A stretch of 64,000 bases of DNA from Paludibacteraceae bacterium (GCA_016285885.1 JAEERP010000001.1:744001-808000); one strand, 5' to 3'. Positions 16,606 through 26,491 are shown, counted from the first letter of the stretch. Program-made: numbers and translations. Notes: generated by a model from the sequence alone, not told the origin.

Positions 16606-18246
16606 TCAATATACAGCCTGAGGGGCAGAAGCCTCCTCTTCCTTATTCAAATCATCCGCCTTATTCGCACCATTCTTCTTGTCCAAATCATTCGCCTTGC
16701 GTACCAACGTCCTAAGCTCATTGACATAGCCATTAGGATCCGACGGTATATCTTTCAGATGCTCCAGAACAGAATCATAGGTGGCATCACCCGCATATTT
16801 TGCCCCCCTGAGCAACATACCAAAACTAGCCACACTGGAGGCCAAGATGAAATCTGAAGAAGGTTTCTCCGTGAAGGTGGACTTATTCACCTTCTTTTCA
16901 ACCAACTGGCTGACGGTGTCTTGAGGATTCTTGTAGCGGAATTTCACCGTCAGGTAATTCTCCGTATCACCAGTAGAGGTCGATTTCGTGTACTCTGATT
17001 TAGTGCTAGTATTCTGAATCTGTTTCTTGCTGGAAGCGGTAACAAGCTCATAAATAGCCGTTACCGTATGACCTGAGCCCATGTCTCCCGCATCCTTCTT
17101 ATCATTGTCGAAGTCCTCATTCGCCAACATGCGGTTTTCGTAGCCGATGAGACGGTATGATTTCACAATATTAGGATTGAAATCCACCAAGACCTTCACA
17201 TCCTTCGCAACGACAAACAAGTTGCCCCACAAACCGGTACCAAGCGCTTTCTTCGCCTCCGACATGTTATCAATATAGAAATAGTTGCCATTACCCGCGT
17301 TTGAGATCTTTTCCATCATGGAATCGTTGAGGTTATACATTCCGTAACCCAATACGGTGATGAAAATGCCACTCTTCGCCTTCTCTTCCACCAATTCCAC
17401 CAAAGCGGCATCCGAAGATGGACCGACATTGAAATCACCATCGGTCGCCAACAAGATACGGTTGTTACCCCCACTGATAAAATGTTCCTGAGCCAAATCA
17501 TAAGCCTTCTCAAGCGCATTGAACCCTCTCGTGCTACCACTTGCGGACAAACTTTCCAACACCTTGAAAATCTTCTCCTTACCATCAGAGTCACATGCTG
17601 TAGGTTCCAGTTTCACCTCGTCATATCCAGCGTAAGTCACAATGGACACATAATCGTTGCGCCTCAATTGGGAAGCCAACATCTTGAAACTATTCACCAG
17701 CAAAGGAAGTTTATTTTCATCGTACATGGAACCAGAGACATCAAGCAGGAAGACAAGATTGTTGGAAGGCATAGTCGCCACATTCACCTCTTTCGCCTTA
17801 ATGCCGATCTTCAACAATTCATGATCCTGGTTCCAATCACATCGGGACAGCTCCGTATGGATAGCAATAGGCTCTTCTCCTGATGGTTGCGGATAGGTAT
17901 AAGGGAAATAATTGATCATCTCCTCAATCCTCACGGAACCTGGAGCCGGCATTTGATTAGAGGATAAGAAACGACGGACATTGGAGTAGCTGGCATTGTC
18001 CACATCAACTGAAAAGACAGAGATAGGATCCGTTTCGGCAGACTTAAAGTCATTCTCCACAATCTCTTCATATCGCTCAGTATTAAAAGACCTGTCATCT
18101 TGAATCTCAGGATCAGGCTCAAACTCAGGCTCATAATTTTCATACTCTGCCGACGCAGAAAGTTCTGCTCCTCTGTTGCGAATTTTACAACAACTTGCCA
18201 TCAATAGTATAGCAAAAAAATACAAGGAAATGCGTTTCATGTTCAT
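16606..18246 (-). CDS. von Willebrand factor type A lipoprotein (YfbK-like)
   Basis: Probable outer-membrane or periplasmic lipoprotein of 546 residues with lipobox LLMASC (Cys19). Order: vWA N-terminal domain (about 65-150, ISVFSVDVDNASYSNVRRFL, then RIEEMINYFPY), vWA domain (about 163-335) with an intact metal-ion site DVSGSM (169-174) and later LATDGDFN, and a C-terminal DUF3520-like domain with FGMLLRGAKYAGDATYDSVLE. This architecture is the YfbK family, function undefined, probably protein-protein adhesion. Residues 35-60 are very acidic. ATG at 18240 is an alternative start. It is monocistronic with a near-perfect promoter. Confidence 0.88.
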   Translation of the reverse strand: MNMKRISLYFFAILLMASCCKIRNRGAELSASAEYENYEPEFEPDPEIQDDRSFNTERYEEIVENDFKSAETDPISVFSVDVDNASYSNVRRFLSSNQMPAPGSVRIEEMINYFPYTYPQPSGEEPIAIHTELSRCDWNQDHELLKIGIKAKEVNVATMPSNNLVFLLDVSGSMYDENKLPLLVNSFKMLASQLRRNDYVSIVTYAGYDEVKLEPTACDSDGKEKIFKVLESLSASGSTRGFNALEKAYDLAQEHFISGGNNRILLATDGDFNVGPSSDAALVELVEEKAKSGIFITVLGYGMYNLNDSMMEKISNAGNGNYFYIDNMSEAKKALGTGLWGNLFVVAKDVKVLVDFNPNIVKSYRLIGYENRMLANEDFDNDKKDAGDMGSGHTVTAIYELVTASSKKQIQNTSTKSEYTKSTSTGDTENYLTVKFRYKNPQDTVSQLVEKKVNKSTFTEKPSSDFILASSVASFGMLLRGAKYAGDATYDSVLEHLKDIPSDPNGYVNELRTLVRKANDLDKKNGANKADDLNKEEEASAPQAVY

Positions 18247-18278
18247 ATAGTTCTTTTATTAGACTTCAATTGTTTTTA

Positions 18279-18309
18279 CAAATATAAATAAATGAAAATA
18301 TTTTCCAAA
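18279..18309 (-). promoter_or_regulatory. promoter of the vWA lipoprotein gene
   Basis: On the minus strand TTTG (18309-18306), exactly 19 bp, then TATATTTG (18286-18279): full match to the Bacteroidetes TTTG-N19-TAnnTTTG consensus, 33 bp before the start codon. Confidence 0.8.
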
Positions 18310-18418
18310 TAATATTTCCAAGAGCTATAATCACACTCATTCCCTTGTATTCTGGTCAGATCCACCTCGGACCTAACGCTAGCACAGAAGTTTTGTATTG
18401 GGAAAAACGATTTCTGTT

Positions 18419-19414
18419 TTATCTCTTAGCCTTCCAATAATTACTCTTTATACCCTTCACACCTGGTTTAACCACGAACATCTTTCCCGCCTCAGGGTAT
18501 TGAGCGGCACAGCTATCAGGCATATACAAAGATGCCGTCGTGATGTATAGTTCGTCCAGATTTTCTCCACCGAAGGCCAACGCCGTGACATTCAACGCAG
18601 GCACATCGATCCGTTGCAGGAGCTCACCCGTCTGCGGATTCCAGCGGGTCACACATGCGGCGCCCCAATTGGCCACCCATAGCATACCCTCCGCATCGAT
18701 CGTATTGCCATCAGGCGTACCAAGATCTTCCGAGAGAGAGATGACCTCCCTTCGGTTGGAGATCTCACCCGCCTCCACGTCGAAGTCGAAAGCCGACACC
18801 TTGCGTGTAGGAGTGTCCTGGTAATACATGGTCTTGCCGTCCAACGACCATGCCACACCATTCGAGATGGTGACGTCGCCCAGCACTTTCCTACCCGACC
18901 CGTTCGAGTCCACACGGAAAAACGAAGCCTTCAGCGGAGTGCAGTCCTTATCCATCGAACCGATCCACAGATGGCCGTTTTCATCGCATTTCCCGTCATT
19001 GTAACGATTGCCCGCAGCCCTGCCCTCAGGGTCACAAAGGAACTTCAACGCACCGGAAGACAATGCCAGTTCGTAGATACCATCCTCTAGGCCGACCACC
19101 ACGGTATCCTCAAGATAAGGCACCACCGTACCAATCATCTTCGGCAATTTGATCTCTCGGTTCTTTCCATCACTAGGCGTATAGATCATCAGACTGCCTT
19201 GCGTGTCGATCCACAGCAAACGATTAAACTTATAGTCCCATATCGGGCCCTCGCCCACCCGCACAATTGAGTCGACCGCCACCTTGCAGCCCAACCCACA
19301 CATTGAATCCTTCATGATATCACCCTGATTATTAACACTAACAGTACTCGAATCGCAAGCGGCAAAGAGTCCGCCGGCCATCATTAAAGCAAAAAATAAA
19401 CCTTTTTTTCTCAT
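18419..19414 (-). CDS. SMP-30/gluconolactonase-like lipoprotein
   Basis: Six-bladed beta-propeller hydrolase family (SMP-30/gluconolactonase/LRE), here a 331-residue lipoprotein with lipobox LFAAC (Cys20), so located in the envelope. Diagnostic parts are GEGPIWDYKFNRLLWID near 54-70, RYNDGKCDENGHLWIGSM near 137-154 (metal-binding Asn/Asp), TISNGVAWSLDGKTMYYQDT near 183-202 and LGTPDGNTIDAEGMLWVANW near 232-251. Members hydrolyse lactones such as gluconolactone; the natural substrate here is unknown. It lies behind the vWA gene on the same strand but is divergent from prfA and has its own -7 box. Confidence 0.9.
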   Translation of the reverse strand: MRKKGLFFALMMAGGLFAACDSSTVSVNNQGDIMKDSMCGLGCKVAVDSIVRVGEGPIWDYKFNRLLWIDTQGSLMIYTPSDGKNREIKLPKMIGTVVPYLEDTVVVGLEDGIYELALSSGALKFLCDPEGRAAGNRYNDGKCDENGHLWIGSMDKDCTPLKASFFRVDSNGSGRKVLGDVTISNGVAWSLDGKTMYYQDTPTRKVSAFDFDVEAGEISNRREVISLSEDLGTPDGNTIDAEGMLWVANWGAACVTRWNPQTGELLQRIDVPALNVTALAFGGENLDELYITTASLYMPDSCAAQYPEAGKMFVVKPGVKGIKSNYWKAKR

Positions 19415-19465
19415 AAGAATAAATGGATTACCTGAATTAAGGAAACATTAAATACCTAACAGACG

Positions 19466-19473
19466 CAAAAATA
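19466..19473 (-). promoter_or_regulatory. -7 box upstream of the SMP-30-like gene
   Basis: Minus-strand TATTTTTG matches TAnnTTTG, about 52 bp before the start codon; no clear -33 element. Confidence 0.4.
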
Positions 19474-19679
19474 AGAAAAAACGAACAACCATAACAGAAT
19501 GACTAAAAATATTCAAAGAAGATCGTCAATATGAATCCGCACGACACCCTATCAAAGAGCACTTGGGAAATTAAAGAATTAGCATTAAATTCGCGTAAAA
19601 TTTCGGAAGCGGCACCAAACAAGACGTCAATGCCGCAACGGAAAGACAATAATCTCTGAATCAAAAGATTAAAACATTT

Positions 19680-20789
19680 ATGGCTGAAAATTCTTTGTTG
19701 GAAAAACTGGAGGGACTGGAACATAAATTTCAGGAAATATCCACACTCATAACCGACCCCGCCGTCATAGCGGACATGAAAAGATACGTGAAACTCAACA
19801 AGGAGTACCACGACTTGGAGTTGATTATGAACGCCAAGAAAGAATACCAGAGCGCACTATCCAACATCCAACAGGCGAAAGAGATCCTTGAGACGGAGAC
19901 CGACAATGAGATGAGGGATATGGCCAAGATGGAGCTGGACGAATTGGAGCCGAAGATTCCGGGCATGGAGGAGAACATCAAGCTGCTTCTTATTCCATCG
20001 GATCCTGAGGACTGCAAGAACGCTGTCGTGGAAATCCGCGGAGGAACAGGAGGCGACGAAGCTGCGCTGTTCGCCGGAGACCTCTTCAAAATGTACGCAA
20101 AATACTGCGAAATGAAGGGGTGGCAAGTGAGCATCTCCAGTTTCAACGAAGGAACCGTCGGTGGCTACAAGGAGATCATCTTCAACGTCACGGGCGAAAA
20201 CGTCTACGGAACGCTGAAATACGAGTCTGGCGTACACCGTGTGCAACGCGTGCCAGCCACAGAGACCCAAGGACGTGTACATACCTCCGCCGCGACCGTG
20301 GCCGTATTGCCAGAGGCGGACGAATTCGACGTACAGATCAACGAGGGAGAGATTAAATGGGACACCTTCCGTTCAGGTGGTGCCGGCGGACAGAACGTCA
20401 ACAAGGTGGAGTCAGGCGTACGTCTCCGCTACATCTGGAAAAACCCGATCACAGGCGTTTCCGAGGAGATCCTCATCGAGTGCACCGAGACTCGTGACCA
20501 ACCGAAAAACAAAGAGAGAGCCCTCTCCCGCCTGCGTACGATGATTTACGATAGGGAACACCAGAAATATATAGACGACATCGCGGCGAGAAGGAAGACC
20601 ATGGTCTCCACGGGCGACCGTTCGGCGAAGATACGCACTTACAACTACCCGCAAGGACGTGTGACCGACCACCGCATCAACCTCACGCTCTACAACCTCC
20701 AAGCCATTGTCGGAGGAGACATCCAAGAGATCATCGACAAACTGATCGTGGCCGAAAATGCGGAACGATTAAAAGAAAGTGAATTATAG
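19680..20789 (+). CDS. prfA: peptide chain release factor 1
   Basis: Ribosomal release factor for UAA and UAG stops. The 369-residue protein shows the stop-recognition tripeptide PAT at 192-194 (as in RF1, not the SPF of RF2), and the peptidyl-hydrolysis motif GGQ at 236-238 inside SGGAGGQNVNKVESGVRL. EIRGGTGGDEAALFAGDLF near 118-136 is also typical. It is followed after 21 bp by a cysteine synthase gene on the same strand, so the two may form an operon. Confidence 0.96.
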   Translation: MAENSLLEKLEGLEHKFQEISTLITDPAVIADMKRYVKLNKEYHDLELIMNAKKEYQSALSNIQQAKEILETETDNEMRDMAKMELDELEPKIPGMEENIKLLLIPSDPEDCKNAVVEIRGGTGGDEAALFAGDLFKMYAKYCEMKGWQVSISSFNEGTVGGYKEIIFNVTGENVYGTLKYESGVHRVQRVPATETQGRVHTSAATVAVLPEADEFDVQINEGEIKWDTFRSGGAGGQNVNKVESGVRLRYIWKNPITGVSEEILIECTETRDQPKNKERALSRLRTMIYDREHQKYIDDIAARRKTMVSTGDRSAKIRTYNYPQGRVTDHRINLTLYNLQAIVGGDIQEIIDKLIVAENAERLKESEL

Positions 20790-20810
20790 ACAACCATTCA
20801 TGACGCAATT

Positions 20811-21716
20811 ATGACGTGCAACAATATATTAGAAGCCATCGGTAACACTCCGTTGGTTAAGATCAACCGATTGTGTCCGAACCCTAATGTGAATATTTTC
20901 GCCAAGGTGGAAGGGTTCAACCCGACAGGAAGCATCAAAGACCGCATCGCCATCCAAATGGTCGAACAAGCGGAGAAAGAAGGAAAACTGACGCCAGGGA
21001 AAACAATCATCGAACCCACCTCCGGTAATACAGGTATAGGTCTAGCCATCGCAGGTATCGTGAAAGGCTATAAAGTGGAAATCGTGATGAGTTCCGCCGT
21101 CTCCATCGAACGACGCAAGATCATCCGCTCCTACGGAGGCAAAGTCATTCTAACGCCTGCGGAAGAGGGAACAGACGGAGCGATTCGCCTGGCCCACAAA
21201 TTAGTCGACGAGAACCCTGAAAAATACTTCATGCCCGACCAGTTCTCCAATGCGGCCAATTACCAAGCGCACTACGAAGGAACCGCCACCGAGATATGGA
21301 ACCAAATGGAGGGTAAGATAGACTATCTGGTCTGTGCGTTAGGCACATCAGGCACCATCATGGGCATATCCAAGTTCCTGAAGCAACACAAGCCCGACAT
21401 CAAAGTGGTTTGCGCACATCCTATCAAGGGACATTATATCCAAGGATTGAAAAACATGGAAGAGGCCATCGTGCCAGCCATCTACAATCCTTCACGCATC
21501 GACGTGCAAATCATGGTGGAAAGCGAAGAAGCCATTGCCATGGCACGCCGAATCATCGCGGAAGAGGGTATCTTCGCAGGCATGAGTAGCGGTGCAGCTA
21601 TGTTAGCGGCCCTTAAAACCGCAGAGAAGATAGACAAAGGAAACATCGTGGTGGTCTTCCCCGACAGAGCGGAGAAATACCTCAGCACAAAAATGTTTGA
21701 TCAGTTCGCTGATTAA
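20811..21716 (+). CDS. cysK: cysteine synthase family PLP enzyme
   Basis: PLP-dependent beta-replacement enzyme, most likely O-acetylserine sulfhydrylase (last step of cysteine synthesis). The 301 residues show the lysine Schiff-base motif NPTGSIKDR (Lys43), the substrate loop EPTSGNTGIGLA near 64-75, and GTSGTIMGISKFL near 175 that holds the PLP phosphate. Length and lack of a heme or CBS domain argue against cystathionine beta-synthase. CysM-type enzymes look similar, so the exact acceptor is open. It lies directly after prfA and before a strong terminator. Confidence 0.88.
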   Translation: MTCNNILEAIGNTPLVKINRLCPNPNVNIFAKVEGFNPTGSIKDRIAIQMVEQAEKEGKLTPGKTIIEPTSGNTGIGLAIAGIVKGYKVEIVMSSAVSIERRKIIRSYGGKVILTPAEEGTDGAIRLAHKLVDENPEKYFMPDQFSNAANYQAHYEGTATEIWNQMEGKIDYLVCALGTSGTIMGISKFLKQHKPDIKVVCAHPIKGHYIQGLKNMEEAIVPAIYNPSRIDVQIMVESEEAIAMARRIIAEEGIFAGMSSGAAMLAALKTAEKIDKGNIVVVFPDRAEKYLSTKMFDQFAD

Positions 21717-21742
21717 ATCTCGAATCACAATATGACCTACAG

Positions 21743-21779
21743 CAGAAAAGGAGGGCGTTCAACCCTCCTTTTCTGTTAT
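21743..21779 (+). terminator. Rho-independent terminator of prfA-cysK
   Basis: Perfect 13-bp stem CAGAAAAGGAGGG / CCCTCCTTTTCTG with loop CGTTCAA, 26 bp after the cysK stop. Confidence 0.9.
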
Positions 21780-21946
21780 ATCATCAATCCGTAAAGGTCA
21801 TAAACCAAAAGATAGTGCCGTGGTATAGCCGCTCGGTATGGAGAACGAACCCGAATACGATTCTTTTGATGGAGACTGCGACAAGAGTATTAGGAATTCC
21901 AAGCCAAACATTCCATGACCAGCAAATACGTCATTCTCCACGAGAT

Positions 21947-21978
21947 AAAAAAGAGGCATGTCCGCCGGACATGCCCCC
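21947..21978 (-). terminator. Rho-independent terminator of the nqr operon
   Basis: Read on the minus strand, GGCATGTCC / GGACATGCC forms a perfect 9-bp stem followed by TCTTTTTT, 29 bp behind the nqrF stop. Between it and the cysK terminator (21780-21946) I see no gene. Confidence 0.85.
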
Positions 21979-22004
21979 TAAACTATCTTAGATTCCCGAA
22001 GGAA

Positions 22005-23273
22005 TTAAGCACCGAAGTTATCGAAGTGGATCATATCGTCCTCTACGCCGAGGCTATGAAGCAGATCGAGCACCGTCTTCGCCATCATCGGCGGACCGCA
22101 CAAGTAGTATTCGATGTCCTCTGGCGCATCGTGCTGCTTGAGGTAAGTGTCACCCATAACAGGAGCGATGAATCCAGCCGTATACTTCACGCCAAGTTTG
22201 TCAGCCTTAGGATCCGGACGGTCAAGCGCCAAGTGGAAGTGGAAGTTCGGGAACTCCTTCTCCATCTCCAGGAAGTCCTCCATGAAGAAGACCTCGTCGA
22301 TGGCACGGGCACCGTAGAAGTAATGCATCTCACGATCCGTAGTATGCAATGTCTTCAGCATGTGCATGATTTGCGCGCGGAGAGGAGCCATACCGGCACC
22401 ACCACCGACCCAGATCATCTCACGCTTAGAGTCGAATATAGGGTGGAAATCACCATAAGGACCCGACATCATCACCTTATCGCCAGGCTTCAAGCTGAAG
22501 ATATAAGTAGAAGCGATACCGCAAGGCACATCCATAAAGCCCACTTCCGGTTTCGGTTTGAACGGAGGCGTAGCGATACGGACAGTCAATGTGATGATAT
22601 CACCCTCATCCGGGTAGTTCGCCATAGAGTAAGCACGGATAGTAGGCTCCGTATTCTTTTGGTGAAGACCGAAGATACCGAACTTCTCCCATGTAGGCAC
22701 ATAAAGATCACCGATCAAACCACGGTCGAAATCGTTGTAGTTGATATCATACTCAGGGATACGGATCTGTGCGTACGAACCAGGGATGAAGTCCATGTGT
22801 TCGCCCTTAGGAAGAGCCACCTTGAACTCCTTGATGAAGCTGGCGACATTCCTGTTGCCAATAACGGTGCACTCCCACTCCTTGACGCCCATGACAGACT
22901 CAGGAACCTTGATGGTCATATCACCCTTCACCTTCGTTTGGCAACCCAAACGCCAGTGGTTCATTTGTTCTTTGCGGGAGAAATGTCCCTTCTCGGAATC
23001 GAGGATCTCTCCTCCACCCTCCAAGACTTGGCATTTACATTGACCGCAGGAGCCCTTACCGCCGCAAGCGGAAGGCAAGTGCACACCATTCACAGCCAAC
23101 GTGTTGAGCAAGGAAGAACCCGTCTCGACCTCCACCTCATTATCACCGTTGATAGTAATCTTAGCCGCGCCGGAAGAGACCAAGAATCTCTTGGCGACGA
23201 GCAAGAGTATAACCAAAGCCAAAATAATGACAAGGAATACTCCAATACTTGTTAAAATTAAAGTTACATCCAT
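22005..23273 (-). CDS. nqrF: Na+-translocating NADH:quinone reductase subunit F
   Basis: NADH-oxidising entry subunit of Na+-NQR. An N-terminal membrane anchor (about 5-28) is followed by a 2Fe-2S ferredoxin domain with Cys70, Cys76, Cys79 and Cys111, then a FAD domain (RAYSMANYP) and an NADH-binding domain (VGGGAGMAPLRAQI; YLCGPPMM). The 422 residues are normal for the family and it ends in the conserved aromatic DNFGA tail. It is the last gene of nqrABCDEF and is followed by a terminator. Confidence 0.97.
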   Translation of the reverse strand: MDVTLILTSIGVFLVIILALVILLLVAKRFLVSSGAAKITINGDNEVEVETGSSLLNTLAVNGVHLPSACGGKGSCGQCKCQVLEGGGEILDSEKGHFSRKEQMNHWRLGCQTKVKGDMTIKVPESVMGVKEWECTVIGNRNVASFIKEFKVALPKGEHMDFIPGSYAQIRIPEYDINYNDFDRGLIGDLYVPTWEKFGIFGLHQKNTEPTIRAYSMANYPDEGDIITLTVRIATPPFKPKPEVGFMDVPCGIASTYIFSLKPGDKVMMSGPYGDFHPIFDSKREMIWVGGGAGMAPLRAQIMHMLKTLHTTDREMHYFYGARAIDEVFFMEDFLEMEKEFPNFHFHLALDRPDPKADKLGVKYTAGFIAPVMGDTYLKQHDAPEDIEYYLCGPPMMAKTVLDLLHSLGVEDDMIHFDNFGA

Positions 23274-23291
23274 CGTAAATATTCCTTACTA

Positions 23292-23888
23292 TTAAATGGT
23301 TAAACCAGAGAAACACATAAATGCCATAGCCATCAGACCCACCGTGATGAAGGTGATGCCCAATCCGCGAAGAGGAGCAGGGACATTCGAGTAAGACAAC
23401 TTCTCACGGATAGCGGCCAAAGCCACAATGGCGATCAACCAACCGATACCTGAGCCGAAAGCATAAACGGTAGCCTCACCAACACCCTCAAAATGTCTTT
23501 GTTGCATGAAGAGGCTGGCACCCATGATGGCGCAGTTCACAGCGATCAACGGCAAGAATATACCCAATGAAGCGTACAACGACGGACTGAATTTCTCCAC
23601 CGCCATCTCCACGATCTGAACGATACCGGCGATGACCGCGATGAAGAGGATGAAGCTCAAGAAGCTGAGGTCCACACCTTCCACGATCGCATTAGGAGCC
23701 AGCACGTAGTTCTCCAAGCAGTAGTTGACAGGAACAGTCACCAACAACACGAATGTCACGGCCGCACCCAATCCCAATGCGGTCTTCACATTCTTCGACA
23801 CCGCCAAATAGGAACACATTCCCAAGAAGTAGGCGAAAATCATATTGTCCACAAAAATGGACTTTACAAATAAACTTAAATATTCCAT
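23292..23888 (-). CDS. nqrE: Na+-translocating NADH:quinone reductase subunit E
   Basis: Integral membrane subunit, 198 residues, with six predicted helices. [20 protein letters not shown] near the N-terminus and [12 protein letters not shown] in the middle are the two inverted-repeat Cys regions that bind the intramembrane iron cluster together with NqrD. Spacing to nqrD and nqrF is about 20 bp, so the genes are transcribed together. Confidence 0.96.
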   Translation of the reverse strand: MEYLSLFVKSIFVDNMIFAYFLGMCSYLAVSKNVKTALGLGAAVTFVLLVTVPVNYCLENYVLAPNAIVEGVDLSFLSFILFIAVIAGIVQIVEMAVEKFSPSLYASLGIFLPLIAVNCAIMGASLFMQQRHFEGVGEATVYAFGSGIGWLIAIVALAAIREKLSYSNVPAPLRGLGITFITVGLMAMAFMCFSGLTI

Positions 23889-23908
23889 TTCAATACTCTT
23901 TTAGGGAA

Positions 23909-24553
23909 TTAATTGTTCTTTTCCTGCAAATCAGGGTTCTTCGCTCGCTGGTACCAGATGACGCAAGCCACGATGATCAAAGCCATAGGAGGCAAAACCA
24001 TCAAACCATTGTTCATATAGAAACCACCCTCTTTCACGTAGAGGCACTCAGGAATCACACGGAAGTTCAGCAATGTGCCAGAACCGAGGAGTTCCCTGAA
24101 GAAACCAACGATCACGAGGATCAAGGCATAACCCAAACCACTTCCGACACCGTCGAGGAACGACTCCCAAGGCTTATTCTGCATTGCGAATGCCTCCAAA
24201 CGGCCCATCAAGATACAGTTTGTGATAATCAAACCCACATAAACGGAGAGTTGCACGCTCACATCGTATGCGAACGCCTTCAGCACTTGGCTCACAATCG
24301 TCACCAACATGGCGACCACCACCAACTGCACGATGATACGGATACGATTCGGAATCGTATTACGCAACAATGAAATCACCACATTTGCCAAAGCCACGAT
24401 AATGGTAACGGACAAGCCCATCACCAAAGCTGGCTCCAACTTGGAAGTCACGGCCAACGCAGAACAAATACCCAACACCTGAGTAGCGACTGGGTTATTT
24501 ACCCAAAGAGGGGTAAAGAACGTCTCTTTATTTTTCTTTGAAAACAAATCCAT
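23909..24553 (-). CDS. nqrD: Na+-translocating NADH:quinone reductase subunit D
   Basis: Integral membrane subunit, 214 residues, homologous to NqrE. The conserved QVLGICSALAVTS and TNCILMGRLEAFA stretches carry the paired cysteines of the membrane iron site. Stop codon 20 bp before nqrE, start 12 bp after nqrC. Confidence 0.96.
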   Translation of the reverse strand: MDLFSKKNKETFFTPLWVNNPVATQVLGICSALAVTSKLEPALVMGLSVTIIVALANVVISLLRNTIPNRIRIIVQLVVVAMLVTIVSQVLKAFAYDVSVQLSVYVGLIITNCILMGRLEAFAMQNKPWESFLDGVGSGLGYALILVIVGFFRELLGSGTLLNFRVIPECLYVKEGGFYMNNGLMVLPPMALIIVACVIWYQRAKNPDLQEKNN

Positions 24554-24565
24554 ACCGTATCCTCC

Positions 24566-25252
24566 TTATTTATTGAAAAAATTAGCGTACCTTTTCAAGC
24601 ACTTTTGTAACATTGCATCAACACCTTTAGAAGTGATCGTACCACCAGAGATACCATCCACCTGACAAGAAGAGTCCGTCACCTTGCCGTTCTTCACCAC
24701 AGAGATCTTCACGTCCCCGCCCTCTTGCAATTGCTTGCCTTGGAAAGGTGCGCGGAAAGATTCCGTCGTGATCTCGGCACCCAGTCCCGGAGTCTCGCCC
24801 TCGTGGGAGAAGTAAGTGCCATACACAGTCTTCTTGTCGCTGTTAAAGCTGATGTAGCCCCAAATCGGACCCCAAAGACCTGCGCCATACAATGGAGCGA
24901 CATACTTCGTCTCACCATTCACGCTGCACACATACAAAGGAACTTGAGAAACCTCATCGTCGTTCAAGCTCTTGGAAGAGATCTCAAATCCACCATTCTC
25001 AGCCACCACATTACCGTTAAGGTCGATAATCTGGTCAGCCTTCACGTATTTCGTATAAGCGGCCTCAGCATCCTGCTTCAACTCATCCTCGGAGATGTTC
25101 AAAGAGGTCAGGATCTGTTTCATCTTATCCAATTTCACATTGCTCTCCTGTCTCTCTTTCAGAGAAGATGAGACGAAGGCCAATAGGAATGCCACGATAA
25201 TCACCATTACCGAAGCATAGATGATAGTATAACTATTACTATTTGTATTCAT
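24566..25252 (-). CDS. nqrC: Na+-translocating NADH:quinone reductase subunit C
   Basis: FMN-carrying subunit, 228 residues: one N-terminal membrane helix (about 8-30) and a periplasmic FMN-binding domain. The flavin is esterified to a threonine in the D-x-x-S/T-G-A-T type motif. Here the motif reads DGISGGT with Thr205 as likely attachment site; Gly replaces the usual Ala. LYGAGLWGPIWGYISF is also diagnostic. An ApbE flavin transferase would be needed but is not in the window. Confidence 0.95.
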   Translation of the reverse strand: MNTNSNSYTIIYASVMVIIVAFLLAFVSSSLKERQESNVKLDKMKQILTSLNISEDELKQDAEAAYTKYVKADQIIDLNGNVVAENGGFEISSKSLNDDEVSQVPLYVCSVNGETKYVAPLYGAGLWGPIWGYISFNSDKKTVYGTYFSHEGETPGLGAEITTESFRAPFQGKQLQEGGDVKISVVKNGKVTDSSCQVDGISGGTITSKGVDAMLQKCLKRYANFFNK

Positions 25253-25272
25253 GACTGTCTCGATATTAATGA

Positions 25273-26460
25273 TTATTTGTTAGCACGTTTCAGTCGTCTC
25301 TTGATATTGCTTTGCACGAAGCAGTGGTCGATCAGCGGAGCGAAGAGGTTCATCAGCAAAATCGCCAACATCATACCCTCCGGGTAACCAGGGTTCAAGC
25401 AACGGATCACAATAGCCACGAAACCGATCAAGAAACCATAGATGTATTTACCGCACTCTGTCCTTGGAGAAGTGACGGGGTCGGTAGCCATAAAGACTGC
25501 GCCGAAGCAGAAACCACCCAAGAGGATGTGCTCGTACCAAGGCAAGTTCATCACATCGTTCGCACCAATAGAGTTGAACATCATAGCCGTCAAAATACCA
25601 CCAGCGAAGACAGACAACATCGTCTTCCAGCTTGCGATGCCCGTCCACAAAAGGATGATCGCACCGATAGCGATAGCGATCACGCTCGTCTCACCGATAG
25701 AACCCGGATAGAGACCGATCACCATATCCATTGGAGACATCGATGCGCCAACCGCATTCGTGATCTCCGTGATGCCCGTAGAAACCTGACCGAGCGGTGT
25801 AGCGCCCGTCAAGCCGTCCAGCAAGGCATTCTCGCTACCTACGCAGCACAAAGGATCCTTTGCCACCCAAACAGCGTCGCCCGACATCTTGACAGGGTAA
25901 GCGAAGAACAAGAAGGCACGCGTGATCAATGCGACATTGAAGATATTATAACCAGTTCCGCCGAATACCTCTTTTGCGAAGATCACCGCGAAGGCAGTCG
26001 CCACAGCGAGGATCCACAAAGGGCACTCAACAGGGACAATCAAAGGAATCAACATACCAGAGACCAAGAAACCCTCTTGGATCTCCTCATTCCTCCATTG
26101 CGCAACGACGAACTCGATGCCCAAGCCGACAGCATACGCAACGACGATCTTAGGCAATACAGCCAAAAAACCAAAAAGGAACATCGCCCAGAAAGAGGCT
26201 TCCTCACCATGCACCAAATAGTGTTGGTAACCAACATTGTACATACCGAACAAAAGAGCCGGTATCAATGCGATCACAACCATAGACATCGCTCGTTTGG
26301 AGTCTATGCAGTCATGAATGTGGCTTCCTCTCTTCGCAGTAGTGTTAGGGACGAACAAGAAGGTCTCGAATCCGTCGAACACAGAGCGAAATGCGTGAAA
26401 TTTTCCGCCTTCCTCAAAAGACGGTTTCACTTTGTCGAGAAAATTTCTTAACGCTTTCAA
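25273..26460 (-). CDS. nqrB: Na+-translocating NADH:quinone reductase subunit B
   Basis: Large membrane subunit with about ten helices, part of the Na+ channel and quinone site. The covalent FMN motif DGLTGAT is intact, with Thr221 as attachment residue. The N-terminal cytoplasmic section (LRNFLDKVKPSFEEGGKFH) and RAMSMVVIALIPALLFGMYN are conserved. Length 395 residues. It follows nqrA by 31 bp. Confidence 0.96.
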   Translation of the reverse strand: MKALRNFLDKVKPSFEEGGKFHAFRSVFDGFETFLFVPNTTAKRGSHIHDCIDSKRAMSMVVIALIPALLFGMYNVGYQHYLVHGEEASFWAMFLFGFLAVLPKIVVAYAVGLGIEFVVAQWRNEEIQEGFLVSGMLIPLIVPVECPLWILAVATAFAVIFAKEVFGGTGYNIFNVALITRAFLFFAYPVKMSGDAVWVAKDPLCCVGSENALLDGLTGATPLGQVSTGITEITNAVGASMSPMDMVIGLYPGSIGETSVIAIAIGAIILLWTGIASWKTMLSVFAGGILTAMMFNSIGANDVMNLPWYEHILLGGFCFGAVFMATDPVTSPRTECGKYIYGFLIGFVAIVIRCLNPGYPEGMMLAILLMNLFAPLIDHCFVQSNIKRRLKRANK

Positions 26461-26491
26461 TTTTATATCATTTTAATTTATTACACATTCA

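Noticed and set aside
20811-21716. Cystathionine beta-synthase for the gene after prfA
   Set aside because: At 301 residues it lacks CBS regulatory or heme domains; motifs fit O-acetylserine sulfhydrylase better.
21915-23255. Long plus-strand frame (446 codons) opposite nqrF
   Set aside because: Composition is rich in His, Arg and Leu as expected for an antisense shadow; nqrF is unambiguous. A similar frame opposite nqrB (25312-26451) was dropped for the same reason.
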